Shown piece by piece: positions 7,502 to 16,894 of a stretch of DNA of 19,197 bases. Position 1 is the first letter of the stretch. Each line of letters begins with the position of its first letter. The notes under the pieces were generated by a model that saw nothing but the letters and a program-made list of their open reading frames with translations, had not been told where the DNA came from and did not search any database. The stretch comes from Hondaea fermentalgiana (taxonomy: Eukaryota; Sar; Bigyra; Thraustochytrida; Thraustochytriidae). The translations under genes and the position numbers were made by a program. Where the stretch lies: the NCBI GenBank assembly GCA_014084085.1, contig NPFB01000029.1, positions 273,701 to 292,897 of the forward strand, written 5' to 3'.

Positions 7502-9574
7502 CTACCTCCGAATGCGAGTATGCAACGACGGAAGAGCCGTGGTACTCTGAGACGCAGAGACGTGCCGAGTTTTCCCGGACGCTCTAGATTTGGGCAACGC
7601 CTTTCCAGGCGTCCGAGACGGAAGAACGACGCTTGTGTTGGTCAAAAGAGGGGCCGACTGCGAGTGTCTGACGCCGCGAGAGCGGTGTTGCGTGTTATTG
7701 TCCCCCTGAGCTTGCAATCGCCGCTGCTGCGCGCGTCGCAAGTAGGCTGGCCCAAAGGCGGCGCGTTTGAGAAGCTCGTATTCGCGCTCGAGGCGTTGCG
7801 TGTGTTCGTGTTCTGCAAGAATTTCCTCGTCACTCGTAAATAGAGCGTCGTGACGCTGCTTGATATCCTGAACCATCCGAGTCGAAAACATTTCGTGTAG
7901 ATTCTCCTTGGGGAGACATAGTAGCGTTGTCATGCGCGTTGCTGTCACGGTTGTACGACGCTTGGAGTATCCAATGAGCGCTTCCTCGCCAAAGTAGGTC
8001 CCGGGACGCAGCTCCGCAAGCTTGACTGACTTGACCATTCGTGTCTCTCGTTGTTCGTGTTCGATACCGCGGAGATTGGCTGCACGATCTCTCGACAGTG
8101 CCTTGGGCCATCGGTTTGTGTGCACACGGGAAACTTCGCGCTCCGCGTCGCATGTACCCTGGTACACAAAGAAGAGGTCCCCGGCAGGATCGCCCGTTCG
8201 CTGTATGACATCTCCGGGCCGATATCGACGTTCGACGAGAAGGGGCGCAACCTGATTAACCCTGTGCTTGCTCCACCCGCGGAACAAGGGAAGTTGGGTC
8301 TGCAGAAACTTGCTCAGACGCGCATGCTGAGACTGCAAGTGCACCTTGGTGGTGGTGCGGCAGTCTTGGCCACTCAGTGCGAGGAGAACAATATCTGGCG
8401 CGGAAACGGCTGTCTCGTCCATGCTCACAAGAGGCGAGCGCCGCATGCTAGCGTACATGGAGGATGCCCCTGCTCCTGCAAGACTCTCTTCTGCTCCTGG
8501 CGATTTAACCGCCCTGGTATCGCTCGAGCCACTACATGCAGTGTCGTCAGCAACGCAGCGCGCCTCGTAGCGGTTTGTTCTATCCAGGTCGAGACTCAAG
8601 GCTTCAATTCCGCAACATTCTCCTCGCCGAAGTTTGCGCGTAAAGGTTGCGCCAAGCTGTATTTCCTCTTGCCGCCGTTCGCCTCCCGCCGCTGCAGAAG
8701 GCCCGCGTCGGAGCTCCACGCACCCACGCAGGATAAAATAGACGACATTCGCAGCCTCGTTTTGCTCGAAGAGCGTCGTGCCTGGCGGGTGACGCGAGAT
8801 GTGCATGAACTTGGTCAGGCCGCGGCAGAGGTCGGGAGACATATCTTTGAATGCAGGACACCTTTGCACAAAGCGCACAGTCGTATCAATGTCCATGGAG
8901 GTACGTAGCTTGACTTCTTTGTCCATTCCGAACAAGACAAGATCTTCGAGCTCCATTGGTTTCGAGGAATACCGAGGGAAAACGCATTGAAAGTCTTCGC
9001 GACGTGAGAGCCATTCGGGGAATACGGACTCTTCGTTTTGTGCTTCGTCCAGCGCTGTGCGAAGCGATTCGAGTTCTGCATAGCGTTTTGCTGCTTGTCT
9101 GCGCTGTTTTGATGTGATTTGAGGTGGCTGATGTCCTTGCTCTTGCTCTTGTTGCTGCTCCTGCAGCATTTGTGAATTCGGCTTTTGCTTGTTTGTGTAG
9201 CTTTCATCATGCTCTAGAGCCTTGAGAAGGGCAAACTTCTCACGGACTTTGGCCTTTTGGATTTCGATCTCGCGCATAACAACTGCACGCCTAGGCACCA
9301 CGAGCGAATCACCTGATGCTGGATGGCCACTCATAACTGTAGCTTCGCTTTCGCGCGACCTTAGCAAAAGGCGTTGCTCGTCGACGCCTGCGCGAGACAC
9401 AGCGACGATTGACATTTCCGATGCATTGTCGGCTTGGTCTCCTTCTCTTTTGGTGGCGTTGCAATCGGGTTCAACTTCAGGTTTCGTTTGGTTCCCCTCG
9501 CTGGTTGTGCCGTAAGGTGCGTCCTTGGAGCCTTGCGCGGTCTCGCCACCGGCGTCTTCGGCGGCCATAGTCAT
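7502..9574 (-). CDS. Protein with two cyclic-nucleotide-binding domains, no catalytic domain
   Basis: 690 residues from an ATG; another ATG lies at codon 3. Residues 1-95 look disordered. Residues about 97-180 are charged, Gln-rich and coiled-coil-like. Domain 1 (about 240-405) has the cNMP-binding beta-roll pattern (GTTLFEQNEAANVVYFILRGCVEL ... GIEAL ... APDIVLLALSGQDC). Its phosphate-binding cassette lacks the FGE and Arg residues, and about 50 residues rich in Ser/Ala (343-391) are inserted before its last strands. Domain 2 (about 428-565) has GDLFFVYQGTC and an intact-looking cassette, YFGEEAL (527-533) with Arg539 before TTVTA, matching the PKA-R/PKG pattern. The C-terminal 120 residues are basic and Ser-rich. 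There is no kinase, channel, or PKA docking/inhibitor motif, so it is probably a cAMP/cGMP sensor or regulatory subunit that binds through domain 2. The partner is unknown. The gene is tandem with the b5 reductase and convergent with the protease. Confidence 0.88.
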   Translation of the reverse strand: MTMAAEDAGGETAQGSKDAPYGTTSEGNQTKPEVEPDCNATKREGDQADNASEMSIVAVSRAGVDEQRLLLRSRESEATVMSGHPASGDSLVVPRRAVVMREIEIQKAKVREKFALLKALEHDESYTNKQKPNSQMLQEQQQEQEQGHQPPQITSKQRRQAAKRYAELESLRTALDEAQNEESVFPEWLSRREDFQCVFPRYSSKPMELEDLVLFGMDKEVKLRTSMDIDTTVRFVQRCPAFKDMSPDLCRGLTKFMHISRHPPGTTLFEQNEAANVVYFILRGCVELRRGPSAAAGGERRQEEIQLGATFTRKLRRGECCGIEALSLDLDRTNRYEARCVADDTACSGSSDTRAVKSPGAEESLAGAGASSMYASMRRSPLVSMDETAVSAPDIVLLALSGQDCRTTTKVHLQSQHARLSKFLQTQLPLFRGWSKHRVNQVAPLLVERRYRPGDVIQRTGDPAGDLFFVYQGTCDAEREVSRVHTNRWPKALSRDRAANLRGIEHEQRETRMVKSVKLAELRPGTYFGEEALIGYSKRRTTVTATRMTTLLCLPKENLHEMFSTRMVQDIKQRHDALFTSDEEILAEHEHTQRLEREYELLKRAAFGPAYLRRAQQRRLQAQGDNNTQHRSRGVRHSQSAPLLTNTSVVLPSRTPGKALPKSRASGKTRHVSASQSTTALPSLHTRIRR

Positions 9575-10257
9575 GCTTTTCCCCCAAAGCGCGACGTTGG
9601 GTCTGCTGTTGCTCCTGCTGATCGCTAGATGGGCCTAATGGGTGTCGGGCGGGCGCGCCCTATCTCCACAAGCGCGTGTGTGCGTGTGTGCGTGCGTACA
9701 GCGCAGAGAAATCGAGACACGTGACAGAGATGTGGTCACCTAGCTCACCTATTCTACCGCTTGCAAAGAGCTTTCTCTTAATGTAAGAAGAGGCAATTTA
9801 TTAGTTGATAGATGATGACCTTGTGCGGCTGAGAACTGCACTGTACTGCTGCACCGAAACTCATCAACGGATCGTTTCGAGGAACGTTCACGGAACCGTT
9901 GCCAAACGGTGGTGGTAGTAGAATGACAGATGGGCTGGACGGCAGAGGCCAGCAACCTCAAATGATTCAAGCCCTCCTCTGCTGTGCAATGAGATTCGGG
10001 CTCTGCTTCGTAACCGGGGAACAGCAAGTAGAGGCACCACCAGCAAAGCGGATGGATACATGCAAGGTGGTCGAGATAATGAGAAAAGTCCATAACCCCA
10101 ACCCGACCCATACACAGTCTCTTCTTGGTTTTTTGCAAGCAGCTGCGGATGCAAGATCACTGACGGCAACTTGAAGGATGACGTTATCTTCTTCCCTAAT
10201 GAAGAAGATCTAAAAAAATGATAAAGCATAAGTCTACTTGTATTTGCAAGCTCTCAC

Positions 10258-10263
10258 TTTATT
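10258..10263 (-). terminator. Possible polyadenylation signal AATAAA
   Basis: TTTATT on the + strand, which is AATAAA on the transcribed strand, about 120 bp after the b5 reductase stop. It is a candidate only, since the hexamer is short and the region is A/T-rich. Confidence 0.25.
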
Positions 10264-10346
10264 ATAAAAAGCAAGAAGGCAAGAAAAGCGGAGAAGGAGA
10301 TCGATCAATGAACCCTTTTCATGTAGCCTCGTGTTCATGTGGAATT

Positions 10347-10354
10347 TAGGCCTA
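10347..10354. repeat. TAGGCCTA palindrome, copy 3
   Basis: Exact copy 30 bp after the b5 reductase stop. On the transcribed strand it reads CATAGGCCTA. Confidence 0.6.
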
Positions 10355-10383
10355 TGCCTAGAATCAGCGACGGAACGAATTGC

Positions 10384-11662
10384 TTAGAACTTGTACACCT
10401 GATCCTTGTTGTAGCCGAGCTTCTCGCAGAGACCACCAACCTCGCCCTGATCCGTCTTGGAGGCCTTGGGACCGGAAACGTGATCCATGAGGCCCTTGGG
10501 TCCGCAGACAAGGATCTTGCAGTCATCGTTCGGGGTCGGAAGGTGCTCGCGAATCATTTCCTCGGTGACAAAACCCTCGCCACCCTTCCACTTGGAAGGC
10601 GGCTTGTCGAGAGTGTAGTAGACCTTGAAGGAGGGGTACAAGTACTGGAGGGCTTCGAGCTCGTCGCGGAGGAGAATGTCCTTCTCTGTCACATTGGCAA
10701 AGATCATGCTAATCTCGGTGTTGTCGTCAGGGTTGCTAAGGACCTCGCGAATGACCTGAAGCATCGGGGTGATACCGGTGCCACCAGCAACCATGCCAAT
10801 CTTCTTGACCATGTTCTTCTTGTAAGGAATCTTGGGGAAAGGTCCCTTCATCTCCAGCTCATCGCCAGGCTTGAGCGAGTCGATGTGGCGGGACATGACG
10901 CCGCCGGGCTGGGGGTAGACCTTGACGAGCTATGTTGTGAAGCAAAAGGTGAGTTCCAAGGTTGGCTAAAGTTAGTTCGCATGAACAACAATTTCAGGCC
11001 AGCAAAGACCTTTTCCGCTTCAAAACAAAATATGAGGCACGCGCGATACTTTGTTGCTTTGCGAATCGTGTATGAATTATCACGAGCCGCATAGATGAGT
11101 GGCAAGCAGGCAAGTAGGCAGGCAGGCAGGCAATTAACCAGGCGCGAAGGCACGTTCGGTGCTCTATCTATAGGAAAGCCAAACTCCAAGAACTTACGAG
11201 ATCAATGTAGCCACGCTGATGGTTGAGGGAGACGGGGGTGTAGGGGCGAATGACATTCTTGCCATCAATGTTGGCCTTGGCAACGAGGCAGCTTGCCACC
11301 GAGAGTCCGGCCTCGTGCTGATCGCTGGGAAGTGCGAAGCGGAGCAGCTTGGTGTTGTGAGAGACCTGCTCGACGGAGAGGAGCTTGAAGCTACGGAACT
11401 CCTTGGGCGAAAGTGCCTGCTTGAGGTCGCTCGTCTCTGGCGCGGCCTCCTCGGTCTGGGTCCAAGAGGGCGCAGCGAGGGCGGCGCTAAGAGTGCCAAC
11501 AGCCGCAAAGGCGCCCGCAGCGGCAAAGAGGCGCTGGCGCTGCTGCTGCTTGCTCACAAGGGTCGTCATCGCAGGCCGAGACGAGGTGGACATGGGCCGC
11601 GCAAGGAGACCGCCATGCCGGCTCACACGCAGGCCTGCGCGCAGCGCAAGGGTAGCGCTCAT
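10384..11662 (-). CDS. MCR1: NADH-cytochrome b5 reductase, mitochondrial MCR1-type, two exons
   Basis: Spliced product of 336 residues: exon 1 is 11198-11662 (155 codons), exon 2 is 10384-10929 (181 codons plus stop). The join restores GYIDL|LVKVYPQPGGVMS, matching this flavoenzyme family. The enzyme passes electrons from NADH through FAD to cytochrome b5. Visible motifs are RPYTPVS (139-145, FAD), GGVMS (164-168, FAD phosphate), GGTGITPML (204-212, NADH), CGPKGLM (297-303) and the terminal GYNKDQVYKF, which closely resembles fungal Mcr1 ends. The first about 45 residues are basic and rich in Ser/Arg/Ala, like a mitochondrial presequence. A hydrophobic segment follows (about 46-66, LFAAAGAFAAVGTLSAALAA), suggesting an outer-membrane/intermembrane-space form. 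The ATG lies right after a GA-rich leader. Function is well supported; the exact submitochondrial location is inferred. Confidence 0.95.
10930..11197 (-). other. Intron of the b5 reductase gene, 268 bp, phase 0
   Basis: Donor GTAAGT directly after a complete Leu codon and acceptor CATAG before CTCGTCAAG. Reading through the donor gives a stop after 10 codons, while splicing restores the conserved FAD-domain sequence. The intron carries a CAGG/CAAG tetranucleotide repeat (about 11100-11132). It is the only intron I can define in the window. Confidence 0.93.
11100..11132. repeat. CAGG/CAAG tetranucleotide repeat inside the intron
   Basis: GGCAAGCAGGCAAGTAGG followed by several GCAG/GGCA units. 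The pattern mixes CAAG and CAGG units, the same two tetranucleotides seen elsewhere in the window and at its right end. Confidence 0.75.
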
Positions 11663-11667
11663 CCTTT

Positions 11668-11720
11668 TCTGCCTTTCTCTCTCTCCCTCTCTCTCTCGCT
11701 CGCTCGCTTGCTTGCTCCTT
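11668..11720 (-). promoter_or_regulatory. GA-rich leader just upstream of the b5 reductase start
   Basis: On the transcribed strand this is a run of GAGA, GCGA and GCAA units ending a few bases before the ATG. Comparable purine-rich stretches precede eL19 and lie upstream of the ADAM-like gene. It is probably 5'UTR or core promoter; a specific factor is not identifiable. Confidence 0.4.
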
Positions 11721-13544
11721 TATCAAAGCGCGGTCAGGTTGCTGGTTTGGTCTGGTTTGGCTGTCGGGCTCCGCCGTCTGACTGACAAGCAGCGTTCGCG
11801 GCCATCAATGAATGATCGATCCATTTGTATCTTTTCCTTTTCCCAGTCTCAGTCAGCCCTGAGACACACGCACAGAGGGAGTCAGAGAGAGAGAGATCGG
11901 TGGTAGTTTGCGTTCGTCGACCAGCCAGCCAGCCATGCCGGCGGAGCGAACGGGTCAGCAGCCTCAGCCTTGGAGTCCTCTCCTCCGCCTTCCTCCTGTC
12001 GCCAGTGAGTGCCGATAGCTAGTCAGCAGCAGCTAGCTCTTCCTGCCCGGGCTGAGGCGACGATACCCCGAACTGGAATCGCAACAATCGCTCGCGGACG
12101 TGAGCCGGGCAAAGAGACACGAAATTTGGTCCCTTCAAGAAAGTAGAGAGAGGGGGGGCACGTAGGAAGAAAAAAGAGGACCGTGCATGCAAATGCGAGT
12201 GTTTCCTTTGCCTCTCCATCCAATCCTTCGATCATCAATCATCAAACGAGTGCGCCTGTGCGTACGCTGGATCGAGTGAGCCAGAGACGCAGGCAGAGTC
12301 AACCTGACCTTGGAGAAAAGGAAATTAGTTCCTTCTTTCTTGCTGTCCTATGTCACCACCAGGCCTTCCACAATGAGTGCTTAGTTGCAATCTCTCCTTT
12401 CAAATTGCGCGCGCTCGGGTGAATTGCTCACAGTCGATCGATCAGTCAGTCAATCAAGTGAACCACACACTCCCTACGATTCCCCAATTCTTTGTTCGTA
12501 TCAGTCAGCTTTTTGGACAATGCGATGAGTCAACGCAACACAACAAGCATGACCTTTCCTTTTTGGCTAGGCTTGGTCTGGGTATGAATGTTTGGGAGGA
12601 GTGAACGAATCTATCTACGTGTTGAAATGAGTCAAAGAGATTGCAACTGCGAATTATTTTGGTGGGGGGGGTTGATGTTCTTGCCACCACGAGGTTCGTC
12701 AAGAGGATGTAGTGGAGAGCTTGTTGATCACAAATCCCTTGGCTCATGCTGCGAGCGCTCTTTGACAAATAACTTCTCTTAACGTCGCATGGACTCAACT
12801 AGTTAGTGATTGATAGGATTTCAGTTGCCATGACATACAGAAGCAAGTCTTCCCATGCATGCAAGGCAAGATTGACTTCACCGCTTCTGAGGCGCTGCTG
12901 CTGTCTACTTACGTTGTGTCTCTTTCCCAAAACAACTACTTGTCACCCTCACTTTCTCACCTTCAATTCTTCCTTTTTCTGTCAATCTAATTATTGAGAA
13001 GTAAGCGATTGCTCGGATGGGTCTATTCGATATTGGGATCATTCAATGTCGAGCGGAATCTTTCAAAAAGCAAGGAAAGGTATGAGAGTCTTGTGCAACG
13101 CGCCGCTCGACATCAGTGGCTGGCAACGCGATCATAAGTTATCATTGATTGCTCGTTGCTGCCTGCCTTGGTTGGCTGCAGAGAAACAAGGCCTGCGCGA
13201 GCCGTGCACGGCAAGCAATCTTACATTCTTTTGCAGACTTAGCCGCCATTTGAAACACACTTTTTCGATGGAAAGAAAGGAAAAAAAAGAAGAATGAGCA
13301 ACTTTGAAGAACATACCATAATAATAGAAAGAAGAACAGGCAATGCATCGTACGTAACCTAGTAAGTAAGAAAACGATCCAAGAAAACGCCCAGCACCTT
13401 TTTTTGTGATTCCTCAGGAGTCGGATCACAACGTAAACAAGGATATATATATATAGTAAGTAAGACCCCGGAAGATACTTCATCAATCAGTCTTTGACAT
13501 CATTACCATCTGTTCTTGCATGATTTCGTTCAATAAGCGGTTGA

Positions 13545-13800
13545 AGAAGCTTCAAGATGACCATAACTTTTAAATTTGCAATTTACAAACTCAGCTTCTT
13601 TATGATAAAATTTTTGCTAATATAAAAATTCATTATACTAAATAAGATCAAAATATCAATTAATAACAAAATATATGTTTTTGAGAATAAAAATGGAAAA
13701 TAAAGTACTTCACAATGTATTTTTTTTATTTTATTTAGTTCAATATATGTAATTTATATTTACGAGTAATTAATTTGGTGTAAATATCAAAAAATGGGCA
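13545..13800. other. Extremely AT-rich island
   Basis: A hand count over 13561-13800 gives about 44 G/C in 240 bp, roughly 18% GC, in a window that is otherwise close to or above 50% GC. Stops are frequent in every frame, so it is not coding under the standard code. The flanks return to ordinary composition within about 60 bp. Possible explanations are an organelle-DNA insertion, a replication-origin or centromere-like AT patch, a matrix-attachment-type spacer, or a decayed element. Confidence 0.75.
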
Positions 13801-14592
13801 CACGTTTGAAGCGCATTTCGAAATTTATATAGTATTTGCGTCTGAAAGCAACTCTATGGTCAAATTCGAACCCCCCTCGAAGAAGATTTGGTGCAAGCCT
13901 ATAGACTTGTACTGAGGAGGCCAACAGAAGCACGAGTGGGACGAAAGGGCTGGGCTTGTATACAAGATGTTTATTTTTTACTTACGTTCTCCTTCTTCTG
14001 TTCCTACCAACAACGTCTTGCCGACTCGGGGGGCTGAATTGAATACTTGTCTCCATTCAACTAATTGTAACTGTAACTAAGTAAGTTCAATCTGTCGCAC
14101 GTCGATCAAATAAACAAAATCCCTTATTTTTAATTTTTAAACGAATGGACCATTTGCGCCTAGCCTAGCTGTCTATCCTGTAAAGGAAGCAAGTAATGTT
14201 AGAATCTCTTCTTGCTTGGCCAAGAAATACGTGGCGATGAGGACTTTTCAAAGGGCAAGCAAGCAAAAAAACAGCTGATCCACACATTTGACCAAGAAGA
14301 ATGGCTAGTTTTAGGTCCAATCTATTGATACTACAAGTGGTAAACGCGCACACAAAGAGTTTCACTTGAGTTGCTTCTCTTGCAAGAATGCGGTGTCAGA
14401 TGTTTTCAAGTTGCCCTCGAGCTATGAAGAAAATCTTACTGCCGGATAGCTCTTGTTTGCAGTGGCCATAGTGACGAGATAAGCAAATTGATGATCTGCG
14501 CACTAGAAACGAAGGCCAACAGGCAGCCGGTTATCTTCATAATTCAAGGAATAAAAACGCAAACATAGACTGGAAATTTCGATTGCAAGGAA

Positions 14593-14600
14593 TAGGCCTA
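14593..14600. repeat. TAGGCCTA palindrome, copy 4
   Basis: Exact copy followed by TG, about 807 bp beyond the stop of the first AP2 gene. It reads CATAGGCCTA on that gene's strand. Confidence 0.55.
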
Positions 14601-15406
14601 TGTGCAAGCCAGCGTTCCGAAGGGCTCACAGAACGCACTTGCTCACTTCGCATGTAGCTCATACGCCTGTTTTTCTGTTGGGAAAGATTCTTGTTTTGCT
14701 GGACCGATTTGCTTTTTTATGGTCGAAAGAAAAGAATTTCCGTGCGTCTCTGTCTTCTTTTCGAGCAATGTCACGTGCGCATTCTTCGGAATTCTACACA
14801 TGCGCGTTTGTCTTTCTCGTCTTTGCTTTCCAACAGCACTGCATCCTATGAAGCATCGTTGCATTCGTTTGAAACCTGCAAAGGAAAGAAAATTTATGTC
14901 AGATTGACGATCCCAGATTGTGAGAGAAGACCTTGAAGTTGTTTTCAGTGAGACCGCGCCCATGTCAGGGCAAATTCATTACATCACGTCACGCATCGAA
15001 CAGCTGACTAGCCACGGGCCCGTAAGTCGTCGCTCGGCATCACACATCCTGGGACTGACAATCATAATTACAAAGGAAGCACTTTTATTCCTGCTCCCTT
15101 TTGATCTCTCTGTCCTGTGTCTTTGTTTTCCAGGACTTTTTTTCTTTTTTTTGCTGCATTTGAAATTCCACGCAAGCAAGCTCGAATCAAAGTATTCATA
15201 TTTGCTGCCAGTCATGGCTGAAATCGTTCAATCCTGACGCCTTTCCCTCATCTAAATTTTGGCGTAGACATGAGCACTCTCTTCTCACGATACGCCTTTT
15301 CGTCGACGAGTTGCTCTTAAACGACCTCAAGCCAAGAAAACACATTAGATGATGCCGCGATGGATGGATGGACGGATGTGTTGAATAGATCAATCAACTA
15401 CCCACA

Positions 15407-16141
15407 TTATCCCTGTGCGTCTGTCGTGTCCATGTGCTCCGGCTCTACAGTAAACTGCCGAGGGTCCTTTCTCCGCGTCAGAAACTCTACCGCAGGGCTC
15501 TCGAAGGGAAAATTCATGTCCTTCATGCGGCCAAGTTCAAGGGCTCTTTTATCAAAGGCCCGGGCAGCCTCGATCTCGTCATCAAAGTTGCCGAGGTGTT
15601 CGCTGCGGAGTTGAAACCAGATACGGGCGCGCCATGCTTTGCAAGTTGCGTTCCAATATACACCCCGATACTTGGACACGACTTTCCCAGTTTCACAGGC
15701 CTCCGCCACACGCTTTTGGTCAAATGGTGAGGGGAACACGGGCCTGGGGTTGCGAGCAAGGGCATCCTCTGGGATCGTCATTTGCTGCGACAAGAAAGCT
15801 TCAGATTCACGTACACTCTCATTGCCGGCACCAAAGTCTCGAGAGATGCCGGACTTGACATGGGCGTCGCCCCGTGTCACGTGTGAGCTACCAGCTGCCT
15901 GCAATGAGAGGCGCCTATTTTCGCATGGAACAGCGATGAGACGTTGGTTTTGTGATTGCGCCTCAAGCTCTTGTTGATGGTGGGAAGGGTGCGCATGTGA
16001 ATCGCTAGGATGACGCTTATCGTTGCGCAACTCCTGCGCGAGTGCGCTGTCGGAAGCAAGCTGCTCAAGCCCTACGCTCTGGTTGCTTGCAGTTGGTGCT
16101 ACGGCCCCACGGCACGCATCTTCACTCTGGGCAGGTAGCAT
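15407..16141 (-). CDS. AP2/ERF-domain transcription factor (first tandem copy)
   Basis: 244 residues from the first ATG in the frame. A single AP2 DNA-binding domain lies at about 156-212 (SKYRGVYWNATCKAWRARIW ... SEHLGNFDDEIEAARAFDKRALEL ... MNFP). It keeps the YRGV beta-strand motif, the RARIW strand and the acidic/Ala helix. The N-terminal part is Ser/Gln/His-rich and probably disordered. The open frame runs 63 codons further upstream (to 16330) with no ATG, and the ATG at 16141 has C at -3. The true start may therefore be a small upstream exon spliced into this frame; GTGAGT just above 16330 is a donor-like site. AP2 domains bind GC-rich DNA in plants and apicomplexans; the target here is unknown. 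It is adjacent to and on the same strand as a closely similar paralogue, and their domains match at about 44 of 57 positions. Confidence 0.85.
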   Translation of the reverse strand: MLPAQSEDACRGAVAPTASNQSVGLEQLASDSALAQELRNDKRHPSDSHAHPSHHQQELEAQSQNQRLIAVPCENRRLSLQAAGSSHVTRGDAHVKSGISRDFGAGNESVRESEAFLSQQMTIPEDALARNPRPVFPSPFDQKRVAEACETGKVVSKYRGVYWNATCKAWRARIWFQLRSEHLGNFDDEIEAARAFDKRALELGRMKDMNFPFESPAVEFLTRRKDPRQFTVEPEHMDTTDAQG

Positions 16142-16894
16142 GAGGAGTGTGAGAGAAGAAGGGTGTACGGCGCGCACCTTTGCAACTTGCCTGTGCCGCC
16201 GAGGTTGTTCGCATGAGACCTCCAAGTCCTCCTGAACGCTCCTCGTTGAAGCTGGCACGTCGCTTCTCACTTGCTTGCTTGCTTGCTTGGAGCCCCTTCT
16301 TCTCGCGCTTTCTTTGCGAGATTTGTTCACTACTCACAGTCAATTCTACTAGGCCTAGGTATAGATAGTATCGAGTAACATACTGAATGATTGAGGAATT
16401 GACACATTCCTCGAGGAGCATTGCCGGGTAAAATCGTTTCTGCATGGGTGCTTGGCGCTCTCTGCATGAGTCAGCAATTAGCTCTCACCACAATGATTGA
16501 AAAAAAAAGGAGTTCCTGGTCTGGCAAAACCAACAACAAATACCACAGATGACGGACGATAAGAAAGAGACGTAAGGTCGTTGCGCTGCGAACGAGATGC
16601 ATGACAAGCAAAGGAGACAACGAGACTTCAAATGGATTTCACCTTTTCTTTCTCGACATGAAAATGCAAATATTCTTGGGACGCGAAATTGAACGGCAGC
16701 CAGGTGTATGCTAATGTCGAACAGGTGCATACATCGATAATCAGATTCCAAATGCGTTATTGATTAGATGAAGCCAACAGGATCAGGGCATGAAAGAGGG
16801 TAGTAGTGTACGAGTCAGAAAAGAAAAAAATGGAAGGAAGAAAGAATGCAAAGCAGGCGGGTCAAGTTGTGTATGTCTCTCTGCGTGCCTGGAA
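16142..16894. other. Region between the two AP2 genes
   Basis: The right part should be the 3'UTR of the upstream AP2 gene, and the left part the promoter, 5'UTR or missing 5' exon of the first AP2 gene. It contains a (CTTG)n run (about 16270-16289) that reads as SerLysGlnAla in the open extension of the AP2 frame, and a TAGGCCTA palindrome (16350-16357). A 107-codon - strand frame (16122-16445) spans the boundary in another frame. I see no domain in it. Confidence 0.45.
16350..16357. repeat. TAGGCCTA palindrome, copy 5
   Basis: Exact copy within the 10-bp palindrome CTAGGCCTAG, 538 bp beyond the stop of the larger AP2 gene and about 210 bp upstream of the first ATG of the smaller one. Confidence 0.55.

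Larger units (their letters stand above)
9575..10383. other. Intergenic region: upstream of the cNMP-binding gene, downstream of the b5 reductase
   Basis: About 800 bp with no convincing gene. It contains a GT/GC dinucleotide-type repeat (about 9672-9699), a TAGGCCTA palindrome (10347-10354) 30 bp after the reductase stop, and a possible - strand AATAAA (10258-10263). A 129-codon - strand frame at 9749-10138 looks like chance. Confidence 0.55.
11663..15406. other. 3.7 kb gene-free stretch between the b5 reductase and the first AP2 gene
   Basis: No reading frame here has a recognisable domain or convincing coding composition, and I see no tRNA or rRNA. The stretch holds the GA-rich reductase leader, GATC/CAGT-type short repeats (about 12433-12460), two AGTAAGTAAG repeats (about 13362 and 13454, the second after an (AT)n run), a very AT-rich island (about 13545-13800), a TAGGCCTA palindrome (14593-14600) and scattered CAAG units. 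It should include the reductase promoter and the 3'UTR of the first AP2 gene. An unseen noncoding RNA is possible. Confidence 0.5.

Noticed and set aside
13855..13905. tRNA-like T-loop motif on the - strand (GGTTCGAATTT)
   Set aside because: The flanking bases do not form a T-stem, no acceptable A-box or acceptor pairing is visible, and the neighbouring sequence does not fold as a cloverleaf by eye.
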